Shown here: piece by piece, positions 1 to 6,860 of the stretch
How the letters are laid out: each line of letters starts with the position of its first letter
Position numbering within the stretch: position 1 is the first letter of the stretch
DNA from: Streptomyces sp. NBC_01669
Lineage (GTDB): Bacteria > Actinomycetota > Actinomycetes > Streptomycetales > Streptomycetaceae
DNA length: 64,000 nt
Direction: 5' to 3'
NCBI RefSeq assembly: GCF_026339735.1
Contig: NZ_JAPEQG010000001.1
Coordinates: forward strand, 4,216,001-4,280,000
Notes under the pieces: model-generated
Told to the model about the DNA's origin: nothing
Database searches by the model: none
Seen by the model: the letters and a program-made list of their open reading frames with translations, nothing else
Translations under genes and position numbers: made by a program

Positions 1-87
1 TACGACCACACGGCGGACGAGATCCGCACGTACCCGCTGCACCGGGTCACGGGCGTCGCGGAACTGGCCGACTCCGAAGATGCCTGA
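1..87 (+). CDS. C-terminal end of an unidentified protein (5' truncated)
   Basis: Frame 1 is open from the first base and ends at TGA 85-87, giving the last 28 residues, which finish in 'TGVAELADSEDA'. The start lies outside the window, so no domain can be assigned. In many actinobacteria the gene before an XPB-type helicase encodes a helicase-associated C-terminal-domain protein. This fragment could be the end of that gene, but that is inference from position only. The gene converges on the small membrane-protein gene at 257-655, with a palindromic element filling the space between. Confidence 0.6.
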   Translation, partial: YDHTADEIRTYPLHRVTGVAELADSEDA

Positions 88-96
88 CGGCTCTTG

Positions 97-256
97 GAGT
101 GCCCGGCAGTAGGCAGCGCGGGTGAAGGAGCGGGGCTGGGGTGCGTGCCTCGCAAGGCGGAGGATTGAGCCAACGCGGAGCATTGGTGATTGACGACAAC
201 GCCGCGAGGTGCGTGCACCGGCCCCGCGACGCCGCGAAGCCTACTGCCGGGCACTC
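97..256. mobile_element. MITE-like palindromic element, 160 bp
   Basis: Perfect 18-bp terminal inverted repeats, GAGTGCCCGGCAGTAGGC at 97-114 and its reverse complement at 239-256, enclose 124 bp with no gene. The interior carries a second imperfect inverted pair (GCGGGGC...CCTCGC about 138-161 and its mate about 205-228), so most of the element could fold into one long hairpin. It sits between two convergent stop codons, and its right end touches the TAA (259-257) of the minus-strand gene. No clear target duplication is visible. It could be a non-autonomous transposon relic or a bidirectional terminator-like repeat. Confidence 0.6.
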
Positions 257-655
257 TTACTCCAGCGAGACGAGCCACCGCCACCGCGGCTGCTCGGTGA
301 CCACGGCGGCCGCCGCGAGCAGCGTCACCGGAACGGCCGCCCACACCGGCCACAGCAGCCACGACGAGACGACAGCAGCGCCCAGCTCGGCCAGCACCAT
401 CAGGATCGTGGCCCAGCCCGGCACGGCGACGAGCACACTGTTCTTGTCGCCCGGGGTGGACAGAACAGCCGGCAGGCCGATCAGCACCACCAGCGACAGG
501 GCGGCAAGCAGCCATGAGTGGCCTGCCAGCACCCAGGGGGTGGCGACCCAGGCGACGAGTTCGGTGGAGAAGCGCAGCACGGACGGTATGCGGTCGTCCG
601 GGCGCGTGGAAGCGGTTCGTTCCGGAGGCGTGTCCCCGGCAGCGGCATCAGTCAC
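257..655 (-). CDS. small integral membrane protein (YrdB-like)
   Basis: The 132-aa product has a polar N-terminus (about residues 1-27) followed by three to four hydrophobic segments (about 30-48, 48-64, 76-100 and 104-120) and a short charged tail, so it should lie in the cytoplasmic membrane. GTG at 655 is used because it begins a proline/threonine-rich leader typical of such proteins; the upstream frame is open but has no better start. The layout resembles DUF2568/YrdB small membrane proteins, but I do not recognise a diagnostic motif. It is divergent from the helicase gene at 806. Confidence 0.7.
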   Translation of the reverse strand: MTDAAAGDTPPERTASTRPDDRIPSVLRFSTELVAWVATPWVLAGHSWLLAALSLVVLIGLPAVLSTPGDKNSVLVAVPGWATILMVLAELGAAVVSSWLLWPVWAAVPVTLLAAAAVVTEQPRWRWLVSLE

Positions 656-805
656 GCACGGACCATGACACGTCCCCCCGCCCGCGCGGCGGGCGGATGG
701 CCGAACGTCCCGCCGGCCGACACCGACGCACCACCTGCCCCGCATGCGGCACACTGGACGTTTGGCCGCACGGGCGGCCACCCCCCGTAGAAAGGGCCGA
801 GACGC

Positions 806-2449
806 GTGACCGGACCCCTCATCGTCCAGAGCGACAAGACACTGCTCCTGGAAGTCGACCACGAGCAGGCCGACGCCTGCCGTCGTGCGATCGCCCCGTT
901 CGCGGAGCTGGAGCGTGCCCCCGAGCACATCCACACCTACCGGCTGACGCCGCTCGGACTGTGGAACGCGCGCGCCGCCGGGCACGACGCCGAGCAGGTC
1001 GTCGACGCCCTCGTGCAGTACTCCCGCTACCCGGTGCCGCACGCGCTGCTCGTCGACATCGCCGAGACGATGGCCCGGTACGGCCGCCTCACGCTCTCCA
1101 AGAACCCGGTCCACGGGCTGGTGCTGACCTCCACCGACCGGCCGGTGCTGGAGGAGATCCTCCGGTCGAAGAAGGTCCAGCCGCTGGTCGGAGCGCGGAT
1201 CGACCCGGACACCGTGGCGGTGCACCCGTCCGAGCGCGGGCAGATCAAGCAGACGCTGCTGAAGCTGGGCTGGCCCGCCGAAGACCTTGCCGGGTACGTG
1301 GACGGCGAGGCTCACCCGATCGAGCTGGCCGAGGACGGCTGGGCGCTGCGTCCGTACCAGAAGCAGGCCGTCCAAGGGTTCTGGCACGGCGGCTCCGGAG
1401 TGGTCGTACTGCCGTGTGGTGCCGGGAAGACGCTGGTCGGGGCCGGTGCGATGGCGGAGGCCAAGGCGACCACGCTGATTCTGGTGACGAACACCGTCTC
1501 GGCCCGGCAGTGGAAGCACGAGCTGGTGAAGCGGACCTCGCTGACCGAGGACGAGATCGGCGAGTACAGCGGTACGCGCAAGGAGATCCGGCCGGTCACC
1601 ATCGCCACGTACCAGGTGCTGACGACCCGTCGCAAAGGCATCTACCCGCACCTGGAGCTGTTCGACTCCCGCGACTGGGGTCTGGTGATCTACGACGAGG
1701 TGCATCTGCTGCCCGCGCCCGTCTTCAAGTTCACCGCCGACCTGCAGGCGCGTCGGCGGCTCGGTCTCACCGCGACGCTGGTGCGCGAGGACGGGCGCGA
1801 GTCGGACGTCTTCTCGCTGATCGGCCCCAAGCGGTTCGACGCGCCGTGGAAGGAGATCGAGGCGCAGGGCTACATCGCGCCCGCCGACTGTGTCGAGGTG
1901 CGGGTCAATCTGACGGACTCGGAGCGGCTGGCGTACGCGACCGCCGAGACGGAGGAGAAGTACCGGTTCTGCGCGACGACCGCGACGAAGCGGAAGGTGA
2001 CGGAGGCGCTGGTGCGCAAGCACCGGGGCGAGCAGACTCTCGTCATCGGGCAGTACATCGACCAGCTCGACGAGCTGGGCGAGCATCTGGGCGCCCCGGT
2101 CATCAAGGGCGAGACGAGCAACGCGCAGCGCGAGAAGCTCTTCGACGCGTTCCGTGAGGGCGAACTCAACGTCCTTGTCGTGTCGAAGGTCGCGAACTTC
2201 TCGATCGACCTGCCGGAGGCGACCGTCGCCATTCAGGTGTCGGGCACATTCGGCTCGCGGCAGGAGGAGGCGCAGCGGCTCGGCCGGGTGCTGCGGCCGA
2301 AGGCGGACGGGCACGAGGCCCGGTTCTACTCGGTGGTCGCCCGCGACACGATCGACCAGGACTTCGCGGCGCACCGCCAGCGGTTCCTGGCCGAGCAGGG
2401 GTACGCGTACCGGATCGTGGACGCGGACGAACTGCTGACGGACAACTGA
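806..2449 (+). CDS. XPB/Rad25-type DNA repair helicase
   Basis: A 547-aa superfamily 2 ATP-dependent 3'-5' DNA helicase of the XPB/ERCC3 type, acting in the cytoplasm in DNA repair. An N-terminal damage-recognition-like region (about 1-170) is followed by helicase domain 1, with Walker A 'LPCGAGKT' (about 202-209) and Walker B/DEVH 'IYDEVH' (about 295-300). Helicase domain 2 has motif VI 'QEEAQRLGRVLRP'. The length matches actinobacterial XPB proteins. The start is GTG at 806, just after a GGGCCGAGA stretch. It converges on the small membrane gene at 2469 across a 19-bp gap. Family assignment is firm; the cellular role is inferred from characterised XPB proteins such as the mycobacterial ones. 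Confidence 0.93.
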   Translation: MTGPLIVQSDKTLLLEVDHEQADACRRAIAPFAELERAPEHIHTYRLTPLGLWNARAAGHDAEQVVDALVQYSRYPVPHALLVDIAETMARYGRLTLSKNPVHGLVLTSTDRPVLEEILRSKKVQPLVGARIDPDTVAVHPSERGQIKQTLLKLGWPAEDLAGYVDGEAHPIELAEDGWALRPYQKQAVQGFWHGGSGVVVLPCGAGKTLVGAGAMAEAKATTLILVTNTVSARQWKHELVKRTSLTEDEIGEYSGTRKEIRPVTIATYQVLTTRRKGIYPHLELFDSRDWGLVIYDEVHLLPAPVFKFTADLQARRRLGLTATLVREDGRESDVFSLIGPKRFDAPWKEIEAQGYIAPADCVEVRVNLTDSERLAYATAETEEKYRFCATTATKRKVTEALVRKHRGEQTLVIGQYIDQLDELGEHLGAPVIKGETSNAQREKLFDAFREGELNVLVVSKVANFSIDLPEATVAIQVSGTFGSRQEEAQRLGRVLRPKADGHEARFYSVVARDTIDQDFAAHRQRFLAEQGYAYRIVDADELLTDN

Positions 2450-2468
2450 ACCGAGCGGTCCCGCCCGG

Positions 2469-2903
2469 TCAGCCGCCGAGGGTCAGGAGCAGGAACAGCC
2501 CGGTGACCATCGTCAGGCCCGGCAGCACCGCGACGGCCGCCGCCCACCGGCGGGCGGCGGCCCAGCGGGGCCGCCACGGCAGCGCCCACGCGGTGATCAG
2601 GGCGACGGGCGTGACGAACGGCGACGCGTAGAGCCCGTAGCCCATGAGGCCCAGCGGGACCGTGATGTCCGACGAGCAGTTGTCGGGGCCGCAGCTGTCC
2701 GTGGCCATCACGGCAAAGCCCAGGGTGAACACGCCGATGAAGGTGAGGATCGCGGCCAGCACCGTGGCGATCGTGGGGGCGACCCAGGCGGTGGTGCTCT
2801 GCGCGACGGGGGCCGGACGCATCACCCGAGGCAGCAGAGGTGCGCCGACGGCCGGCGCGGTGGCGGTCGGGGCTGCGAAGGCGTTGTAGCGGCTGTTCTC
2901 CAT
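2469..2903 (-). CDS. small membrane protein of unknown function
   Basis: The 144-aa protein has a proline/alanine-rich cytoplasmic N-terminus (about 1-35). It then has about four hydrophobic segments, with two cysteines in 'DSCGPDNCSS' in the loop after the first pair, which could form an extracytoplasmic disulfide. ATG at 2903 is preferred; a TTG at 2915 would add four residues. I do not recognise the family. It is convergent with the XPB helicase gene. Confidence 0.7.
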   Translation of the reverse strand: MENSRYNAFAAPTATAPAVGAPLLPRVMRPAPVAQSTTAWVAPTIATVLAAILTFIGVFTLGFAVMATDSCGPDNCSSDITVPLGLMGYGLYASPFVTPVALITAWALPWRPRWAAARRWAAAVAVLPGLTMVTGLFLLLTLGG

Positions 2904-2971
2904 GCCGCCACTCAACCGCGGGACGGGGACCCGCCACCTCCGGTCGGCTACTCATACCGCGGCAGTCGCGC

Positions 2972-3093
2972 GTACTCAGCGGCCCCGCCGTACTCAGGGG
3001 CCGTGCGGTACTCAGTGTTCGCGCCGTACTCAGGGGCCGTGCCGTACTCAGTGTTCGCGACTCAGTGTTCGCGGCGTACTCGGTGGTCGTGCT
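2972..3093. repeat. 18-bp tandem repeat
   Basis: About seven units of an 18-bp motif beginning GTACTCAG start at 2972, 2990, 3008, 3026, 3044 (shortened across 3044-3075) and 3076. Two alternating flavours, one with AGGGGCCGTG and one with AGTGTTCGCG, suggest expansion of a 36-bp double unit. A 4-bp deletion in the unit around 3060 breaks the phase. The array overlaps and follows the 3' end of the minus-strand gene at 3062-3289. The minus-strand frame of that gene stays open beyond its stop, giving an E-Y every six residues. Confidence 0.85.
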
Positions 3094-3289
3094 GTTCCCG
3101 GTGGTCGCGGCGGAGGACGCCCGCCTCCTCCGCGTACTCGCCGAGGACGGCCACGTCGAACGCGGCGCGTGCGAAGACCTTGACGGCGCGCACGGCGTCG
3201 CCGACGTGGTGGGTGGGCGGGTGACCGGTGGCCGCGGTCGCGCCGTGCGCGGGGCCGGTCCCGTGTGGGTTCAGACTGACGGTGCTCAT
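3062..3289 (-). CDS. conserved-looking small protein ending in a tandem repeat
   Basis: The 75-aa product starts 'MSTVSLNPHGTGPAHG' and has a core 'VGDAVRAVKVFARAAF' that looks like an amphipathic helix, then a charged Arg/His tail. ATG at 3289 is preceded at 11 bases by AGGA; an ATG at 3298 would add three residues. The last codons and the TGA fall inside an 18-bp tandem repeat. Immediately after the stop the same frame is open for about 35 codons (to a TAG near 2948). This suggests that the C-terminus was changed by slippage in the repeat. I do not know a function. Confidence 0.6.
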   Translation of the reverse strand: MSTVSLNPHGTGPAHGATAATGHPPTHHVGDAVRAVKVFARAAFDVAVLGEYAEEAGVLRRDHREQHDHRVRREH

Positions 3290-3674
3290 GTAGTCCATGG
3301 TCCTGCGCCCGTCCCGCAAAGGCATCGGCCCGCGGACGGAATCCCCGTGGGCTCCGCATGGGTCTCCGGTCGGATGCCGTCCCCTACGGGGTGATCCGGG
3401 GGTGGAGGAGGGGCGGGCCCGGCAGTCCAATTCATTCGACCCCACCGGTCGCGGTCGATACAATCGCCGGTCTGCCCGCCTCCCGCACCGTGGTACCGGC
3501 TCTTCGCCGGCAGCCGGGGGAGCGCCGCCGACCGGACGGAAACCGGCCGACAGCCGCACGCGCACCAGCGTGCGTAACCCGTGATCGATCCCCGAGCGGA
3601 CCGCATCGCCCCGGCACGTGACCGGGTGCGAGCTGCGGTCCGCCGTCCTGCGTCGAAAAGCCGGAGGCAACACC
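3290..3674. other. intergenic region between divergent genes
   Basis: These 385 bases separate the small minus-strand gene from the helicase gene at 3675 and must hold both promoters. Short open frames here have no ribosome site or recognisable product. I see no clear operator or hairpin, and looked for a rifamycin-associated element without finding one. Confidence 0.4.
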
Positions 3675-5804
3675 GTGCCCGCGCACGAACACGAAGCCGT
3701 CACGACCACCACCGATGCGCTGGCTCGCGAGCGCGCCCATCTCGCCGCGTCCCGCGCCGCGCTGCGAGCCATGCGCGAGGACGCCCAGGCCCTCGACATC
3801 CGCGATGTCACCGCGAACTGGGTGAACGCCGCCGTCCTGCAGGCCCAGATCGACGAACGCATCAAGGCGCTCGCCGATCTGTCGCACACCCCGCTCTTCT
3901 TCGGCCGCCTCGACTATCTGCACCGGGTCGGTGCGGATCGGGCCGAGGGCGCATCAGGAGGGGCGGCGCGTAGCGCCTCGGCCAAGGGTGGTGGTGGGCG
4001 ACGGGCGGGAGAGCAGTTCTACATCGGACGCCGCCACGTCCATGACGCCGACGGCGACCCGATGGTCATCGACTGGCGTGCGCCCGTCTCGCAGCCGTTC
4101 TACCGGGCTTCGAGGAAGGACCCGCAGGACGTCGGGCAGCGGCGCCGTTTCGGCTACACCGGTGGCGAACTGACCGCGTACGAGGACGAGCACCTCACCG
4201 ACCCCACCGAGGCCGCGCAGACCAGCAAGCTTCTCCAGGCGGAGATCGAGCGGCCTCGCGTGGGTCCGATGCGCGACATCGTGGCGACGATCCAGCCGGA
4301 GCAGGACGAGATCGTCCGTAGCGGGCTGGGCGGGACGGTCTGCGTCCAGGGAGGCCCCGGTACGGGTAAGACCGCCGTCGGTCTGCACCGTGTCGCCTAT
4401 CTGCTGTACGCGCACCGTGAGCGGCTCGCCCGCACCGGCACGCTGGTGATCGGGCCGAACCGGTCGTTCCTCCACTACATCGAGCAGGTGCTCCCGGCCC
4501 TCGGTGAGCTGGAGGTGAAGCAGGCGACCGTCGACGATCTGGTGGCGGCACACGTCGAGGTGCGGGGATCGGACGCGGCGGAGGCGGCCGTCGTCAAGGG
4601 TGACGCCCGGATGGCGGAGGTGCTGCGGCGGGCGATCCGTTCGCATGTGACGCTGCCGACGGAGCCGGTGATGGTGGTGCGCGGTTCGCGGCGGTGGCGG
4701 GTACCCGCGTACGAACTGGAGGAGATGGTCACCGAGTTGCTGGCCCGCGACATGCGGTACGGCGCGGCGCACGAGGCGCTCCCGCAGCGGATCGCGCACG
4801 CCGTCCTCGTCCGGATGGAGGAGGCCGGCGAGGCGCCCGACGACCGGGTGCAGAACGCGGTGGCCCGTACTCCGGCGGTCAAGGCTGCCGTGAAGGCGAT
4901 CTGGCCCGCGGTCGATCCGACGAAGCTGGTCCTGCGACTGCTCTCCGACCCGGAGTTCCTGGCCGCGCACGCGGACGGGCTGCTCACCGAGGACGAGCAG
5001 AAGACGATCCTGTGGACGAAGCCGGCCCGCAGCGTGAAGTCGGCGAAGTGGTCGGCGGCGGACGCGGTGCTGATCGACGAGGCCAGCGATCTGGTGGCAC
5101 GTACGCACTCGCTCGGCCATGTCGTCCTCGACGAGGCGCAGGACCTGTCGCCGATGCAGTACCGGGCGGTGGGACGGCGGTGCACGACGGGTTCGGCGAC
5201 GGTGCTCGGCGACCTGGCGCAGGGGACGACGCCGTGGTCGACGGAGAGCTGGGCGCAGGCGCTGCACCACCTGGGCAAGGAGGACGCCGTGGTGGAGGAG
5301 CTGACAGCGGGCTTCCGTGTGCCGAGGGAGGTCATCGCGTACGCGTCACGGCTGCTGCCGGTCATCTCGCCGGGTCTTGCGGCGGTGGAGTCGGTGCGTG
5401 AGTCGCCGGGTTCGCTGGCGGTACGGGAGGTGGCCGACGTGGCCGGACTGGACGCGGCGGTGCTCGCGGCCTGCGAGGAGTCGCTGGCGCAGGAGGGATC
5501 GATCGGGCTGATCGCGGCGGACGCGCGGATCCCGGTGCTGGCGGAGGCGCTGACGGCGGCGGGTCACGCGTATCTGTCGCCGGGCGAGGAGACGACGGCC
5601 GAGTCGCGGCTGACGCTGGTCCCGGCGTCGCTGGCGAAGGGCCTGGAGTACGACTACGTGGTGCTGGACGAGCCGGCGGCGGTGGTCGACGGCGAACCGG
5701 ACGAACGCACGGGTCTGCGCCGGCTGTACGTGGCGCTGACCCGTGCGGTGTCGGGGCTGACGGTGGTGCATGCGGCGGAGCTGCCGGAGGCGCTCGAGGG
5801 CTGA
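3675..5804 (+). CDS. HelD/UvrD-like superfamily 1 helicase
   Basis: A 709-aa superfamily 1 ATPase resembling actinobacterial HelD (RNA polymerase-recycling) proteins. An N-terminal coiled-coil-like region (about 1-75) leads to the IGRRHV...VIDWRAPVS block typical of HelD. Walker A 'GGPGTGKT' is at 226-233, 'VVLDEAQDLSP' is motif II, and the C-terminal helicase block includes 'KGLEYDYVVLDEP' and 'RLYVALTRA'. A Gly/Ala/Ser-rich insertion lies at about 87-112. GTG at 3675 is chosen because GGAGG lies 7 bases upstream; an ATG at 3618 lacks such a site. Related HelR proteins displace rifampicin from RNA polymerase, but no such role can be read from sequence alone. Confidence 0.88.
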   Translation: MPAHEHEAVTTTTDALARERAHLAASRAALRAMREDAQALDIRDVTANWVNAAVLQAQIDERIKALADLSHTPLFFGRLDYLHRVGADRAEGASGGAARSASAKGGGGRRAGEQFYIGRRHVHDADGDPMVIDWRAPVSQPFYRASRKDPQDVGQRRRFGYTGGELTAYEDEHLTDPTEAAQTSKLLQAEIERPRVGPMRDIVATIQPEQDEIVRSGLGGTVCVQGGPGTGKTAVGLHRVAYLLYAHRERLARTGTLVIGPNRSFLHYIEQVLPALGELEVKQATVDDLVAAHVEVRGSDAAEAAVVKGDARMAEVLRRAIRSHVTLPTEPVMVVRGSRRWRVPAYELEEMVTELLARDMRYGAAHEALPQRIAHAVLVRMEEAGEAPDDRVQNAVARTPAVKAAVKAIWPAVDPTKLVLRLLSDPEFLAAHADGLLTEDEQKTILWTKPARSVKSAKWSAADAVLIDEASDLVARTHSLGHVVLDEAQDLSPMQYRAVGRRCTTGSATVLGDLAQGTTPWSTESWAQALHHLGKEDAVVEELTAGFRVPREVIAYASRLLPVISPGLAAVESVRESPGSLAVREVADVAGLDAAVLAACEESLAQEGSIGLIAADARIPVLAEALTAAGHAYLSPGEETTAESRLTLVPASLAKGLEYDYVVLDEPAAVVDGEPDERTGLRRLYVALTRAVSGLTVVHAAELPEALEG

Positions 5805-5817
5805 GAGCCTGTCGGGT
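5805..5817. repeat. single copy of a transposon-end sequence at a stop codon
   Basis: GAGCCTGTCGGGT directly follows the TGA stop of the helicase gene. The same 13 bases follow the TGA stop at 57098-57100, where they are the left end of a 202-bp element with perfect inverted ends. No matching right end is visible before cutC, so this looks like the remnant of a related element. Confidence 0.6.
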
Positions 5818-5848
5818 ACCGGGGTCGTCCGGTAACCACTTTGTCCTC

Positions 5849-5884
5849 GATCTCCCCCATGACCTTGAGGCCCTGGGGGAGATC
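5849..5884. terminator. bidirectional hairpin between convergent genes
   Basis: Perfect 11-bp arms, GATCTCCCCCA (5849-5859) and TGGGGGAGATC (5874-5884), flank a 14-base loop in the gap between the helicase gene and cutC, which converge here. It probably ends both transcripts. It may derive from the interior of the transposon remnant whose end lies at 5805, since the 57-kb element also has an internal hairpin. Confidence 0.65.
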
Positions 5885-5915
5885 GCGGACGGAACCGGTC
5901 ACCCCGGTGAGTCGC

Positions 5916-6605
5916 CTACCCGTCGAGCCGCGCCCGCCACTCCCGTACCGCCGCGGCGTCCACCGGCGCCTCCCAGCCCTTCGGGCGGGCCGCACCCCCG
6001 ATGTGCACCGCGTCGATGCCCGCGAGCAGCAGCTGGGGCAGGTGTTCGAGCCGGAGCCCGCCTCCCACCAGGATCTGCGGCTCGTACCCGGGCTCACCCT
6101 TGTGGGCCGCCTCGCCGAGCAGCGTCGGGATGCCGTCGTCGACGCCGCGCGCCGATCCCGCCGTGAGGTACGTGTCGAGGCCCGGCAGATCTGCCAGCTG
6201 TTTGCGCAGGGTGTCCCGGTCGGTGGCGCGGTCGATCGCGCGGTGGAACGTCCAGCGGCAGCCGTCCAGCTCGGCGACGAGCCGTTCGACGGCGACGAGG
6301 TCCGCGTGGCCCGCCGCGTCCAGGAAGCCGAGGACGAACTCATCGGCACCCTCGGCCCGCAGCTCGCGCGCCTTGCGTACGAGAACATCGATGTCACCGG
6401 CCGCGAATCCGTCCGCCACCCTGAGCATCACACGCAGCGGAATGTCGACCGCGGCACGGATCTCCGCGAAGGTCGCACAGGACGGGGTCAGGCCGTCCGA
6501 CGCCATGTCGGTGACCAGCTCCAGCCGGTCTGCACCACCCGCCTGGGCAGCGACCGCGTCCTCCGCGTCGAGAGCGATCACCTCCAGGACTGCACGGTTG
6601 CTCAT
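5916..6605 (-). CDS. cutC: CutC family protein
   Basis: A 229-aa single-domain TIM-barrel protein. 'ALDAEDAVAAQAGGADRLEL' near the N-terminus, the 'TFHRAIDR' block in the middle and 'ILVGGGLRLEHL' near the C-terminus are CutC signatures. CutC has been linked to copper handling in E. coli, but its biochemical role is unsettled. Here it diverges from a copper-exporting ATPase gene, which fits the copper link. A DasR-like site 28-43 bases before its start instead points to amino-sugar control. The length is close to the family norm. Confidence 0.9.
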   Translation of the reverse strand: MSNRAVLEVIALDAEDAVAAQAGGADRLELVTDMASDGLTPSCATFAEIRAAVDIPLRVMLRVADGFAAGDIDVLVRKARELRAEGADEFVLGFLDAAGHADLVAVERLVAELDGCRWTFHRAIDRATDRDTLRKQLADLPGLDTYLTAGSARGVDDGIPTLLGEAAHKGEPGYEPQILVGGGLRLEHLPQLLLAGIDAVHIGGAARPKGWEAPVDAAAVREWRARLDG

Positions 6606-6632
6606 GGGACCCCATTCCTCCAGTAAGCAGCT

Positions 6633-6648
6633 ACAGGTCTAGTCCAAT
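6633..6648 (-). promoter_or_regulatory. DasR-like (dre) operator before cutC
   Basis: ACAGGTCTAGTCCAAT matches 13 of 16 positions of the palindromic dre consensus (A-C/G-TGGTCTAGACCA-C/G-T) bound by the GlcNAc regulator DasR. It lies 28-43 bases upstream of the cutC start. The nagK site at 37556 has the same degree of match. This is a pattern match only. Confidence 0.5.
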
Positions 6649-6813
6649 GGCCAGCCTACGGGTCAGTCGCGTGATGGCGAAGCCTCGGCGCGAACGCGAA
6701 GATACGCGAGGCCGGAGCGCCGCCCGGCAATCGGACGCACATGATCCATCTCTCGATCCCGGATCCACTCTTGCACTTCATAGGGGTGGGGGGTATACAT
6801 GGATCAGGATCAG

Positions 6814-6830
6814 ATACCCCCTAGGGGTAT
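6814..6830 (+). promoter_or_regulatory. CsoR-type copper operator before copA
   Basis: ATACCCCCTAGGGGTAT is a near-perfect palindrome of the type bound by the Cu(I)-sensing repressor CsoR, 31 bases before the copA start. A second G-rich, GTATAC-containing stretch at 6782-6797 may be another half or part of the promoter. Copper would release CsoR and induce copA. The csoR gene is not in the window. Confidence 0.75.
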
Positions 6831-6860
6831 ATCCCATCCGTCTACGCCTGGGAGGAAACC

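Noticed and set aside
257..2374. 705-aa minus-strand open frame across the XPB helicase gene
   Set aside because: It is an antisense shadow of high third-position GC. Only its last 132 codons look like a real membrane-protein gene and were annotated as such.
2972..3093. CRISPR array at the 18-bp repeats
   Set aside because: Units are short and directly adjacent without unique spacers, and no cas genes are near.
3440..3674. Rifamycin-associated element upstream of the HelD-like gene
   Set aside because: Searched by eye for the palindrome reported upstream of rifamycin-resistance genes; none found.
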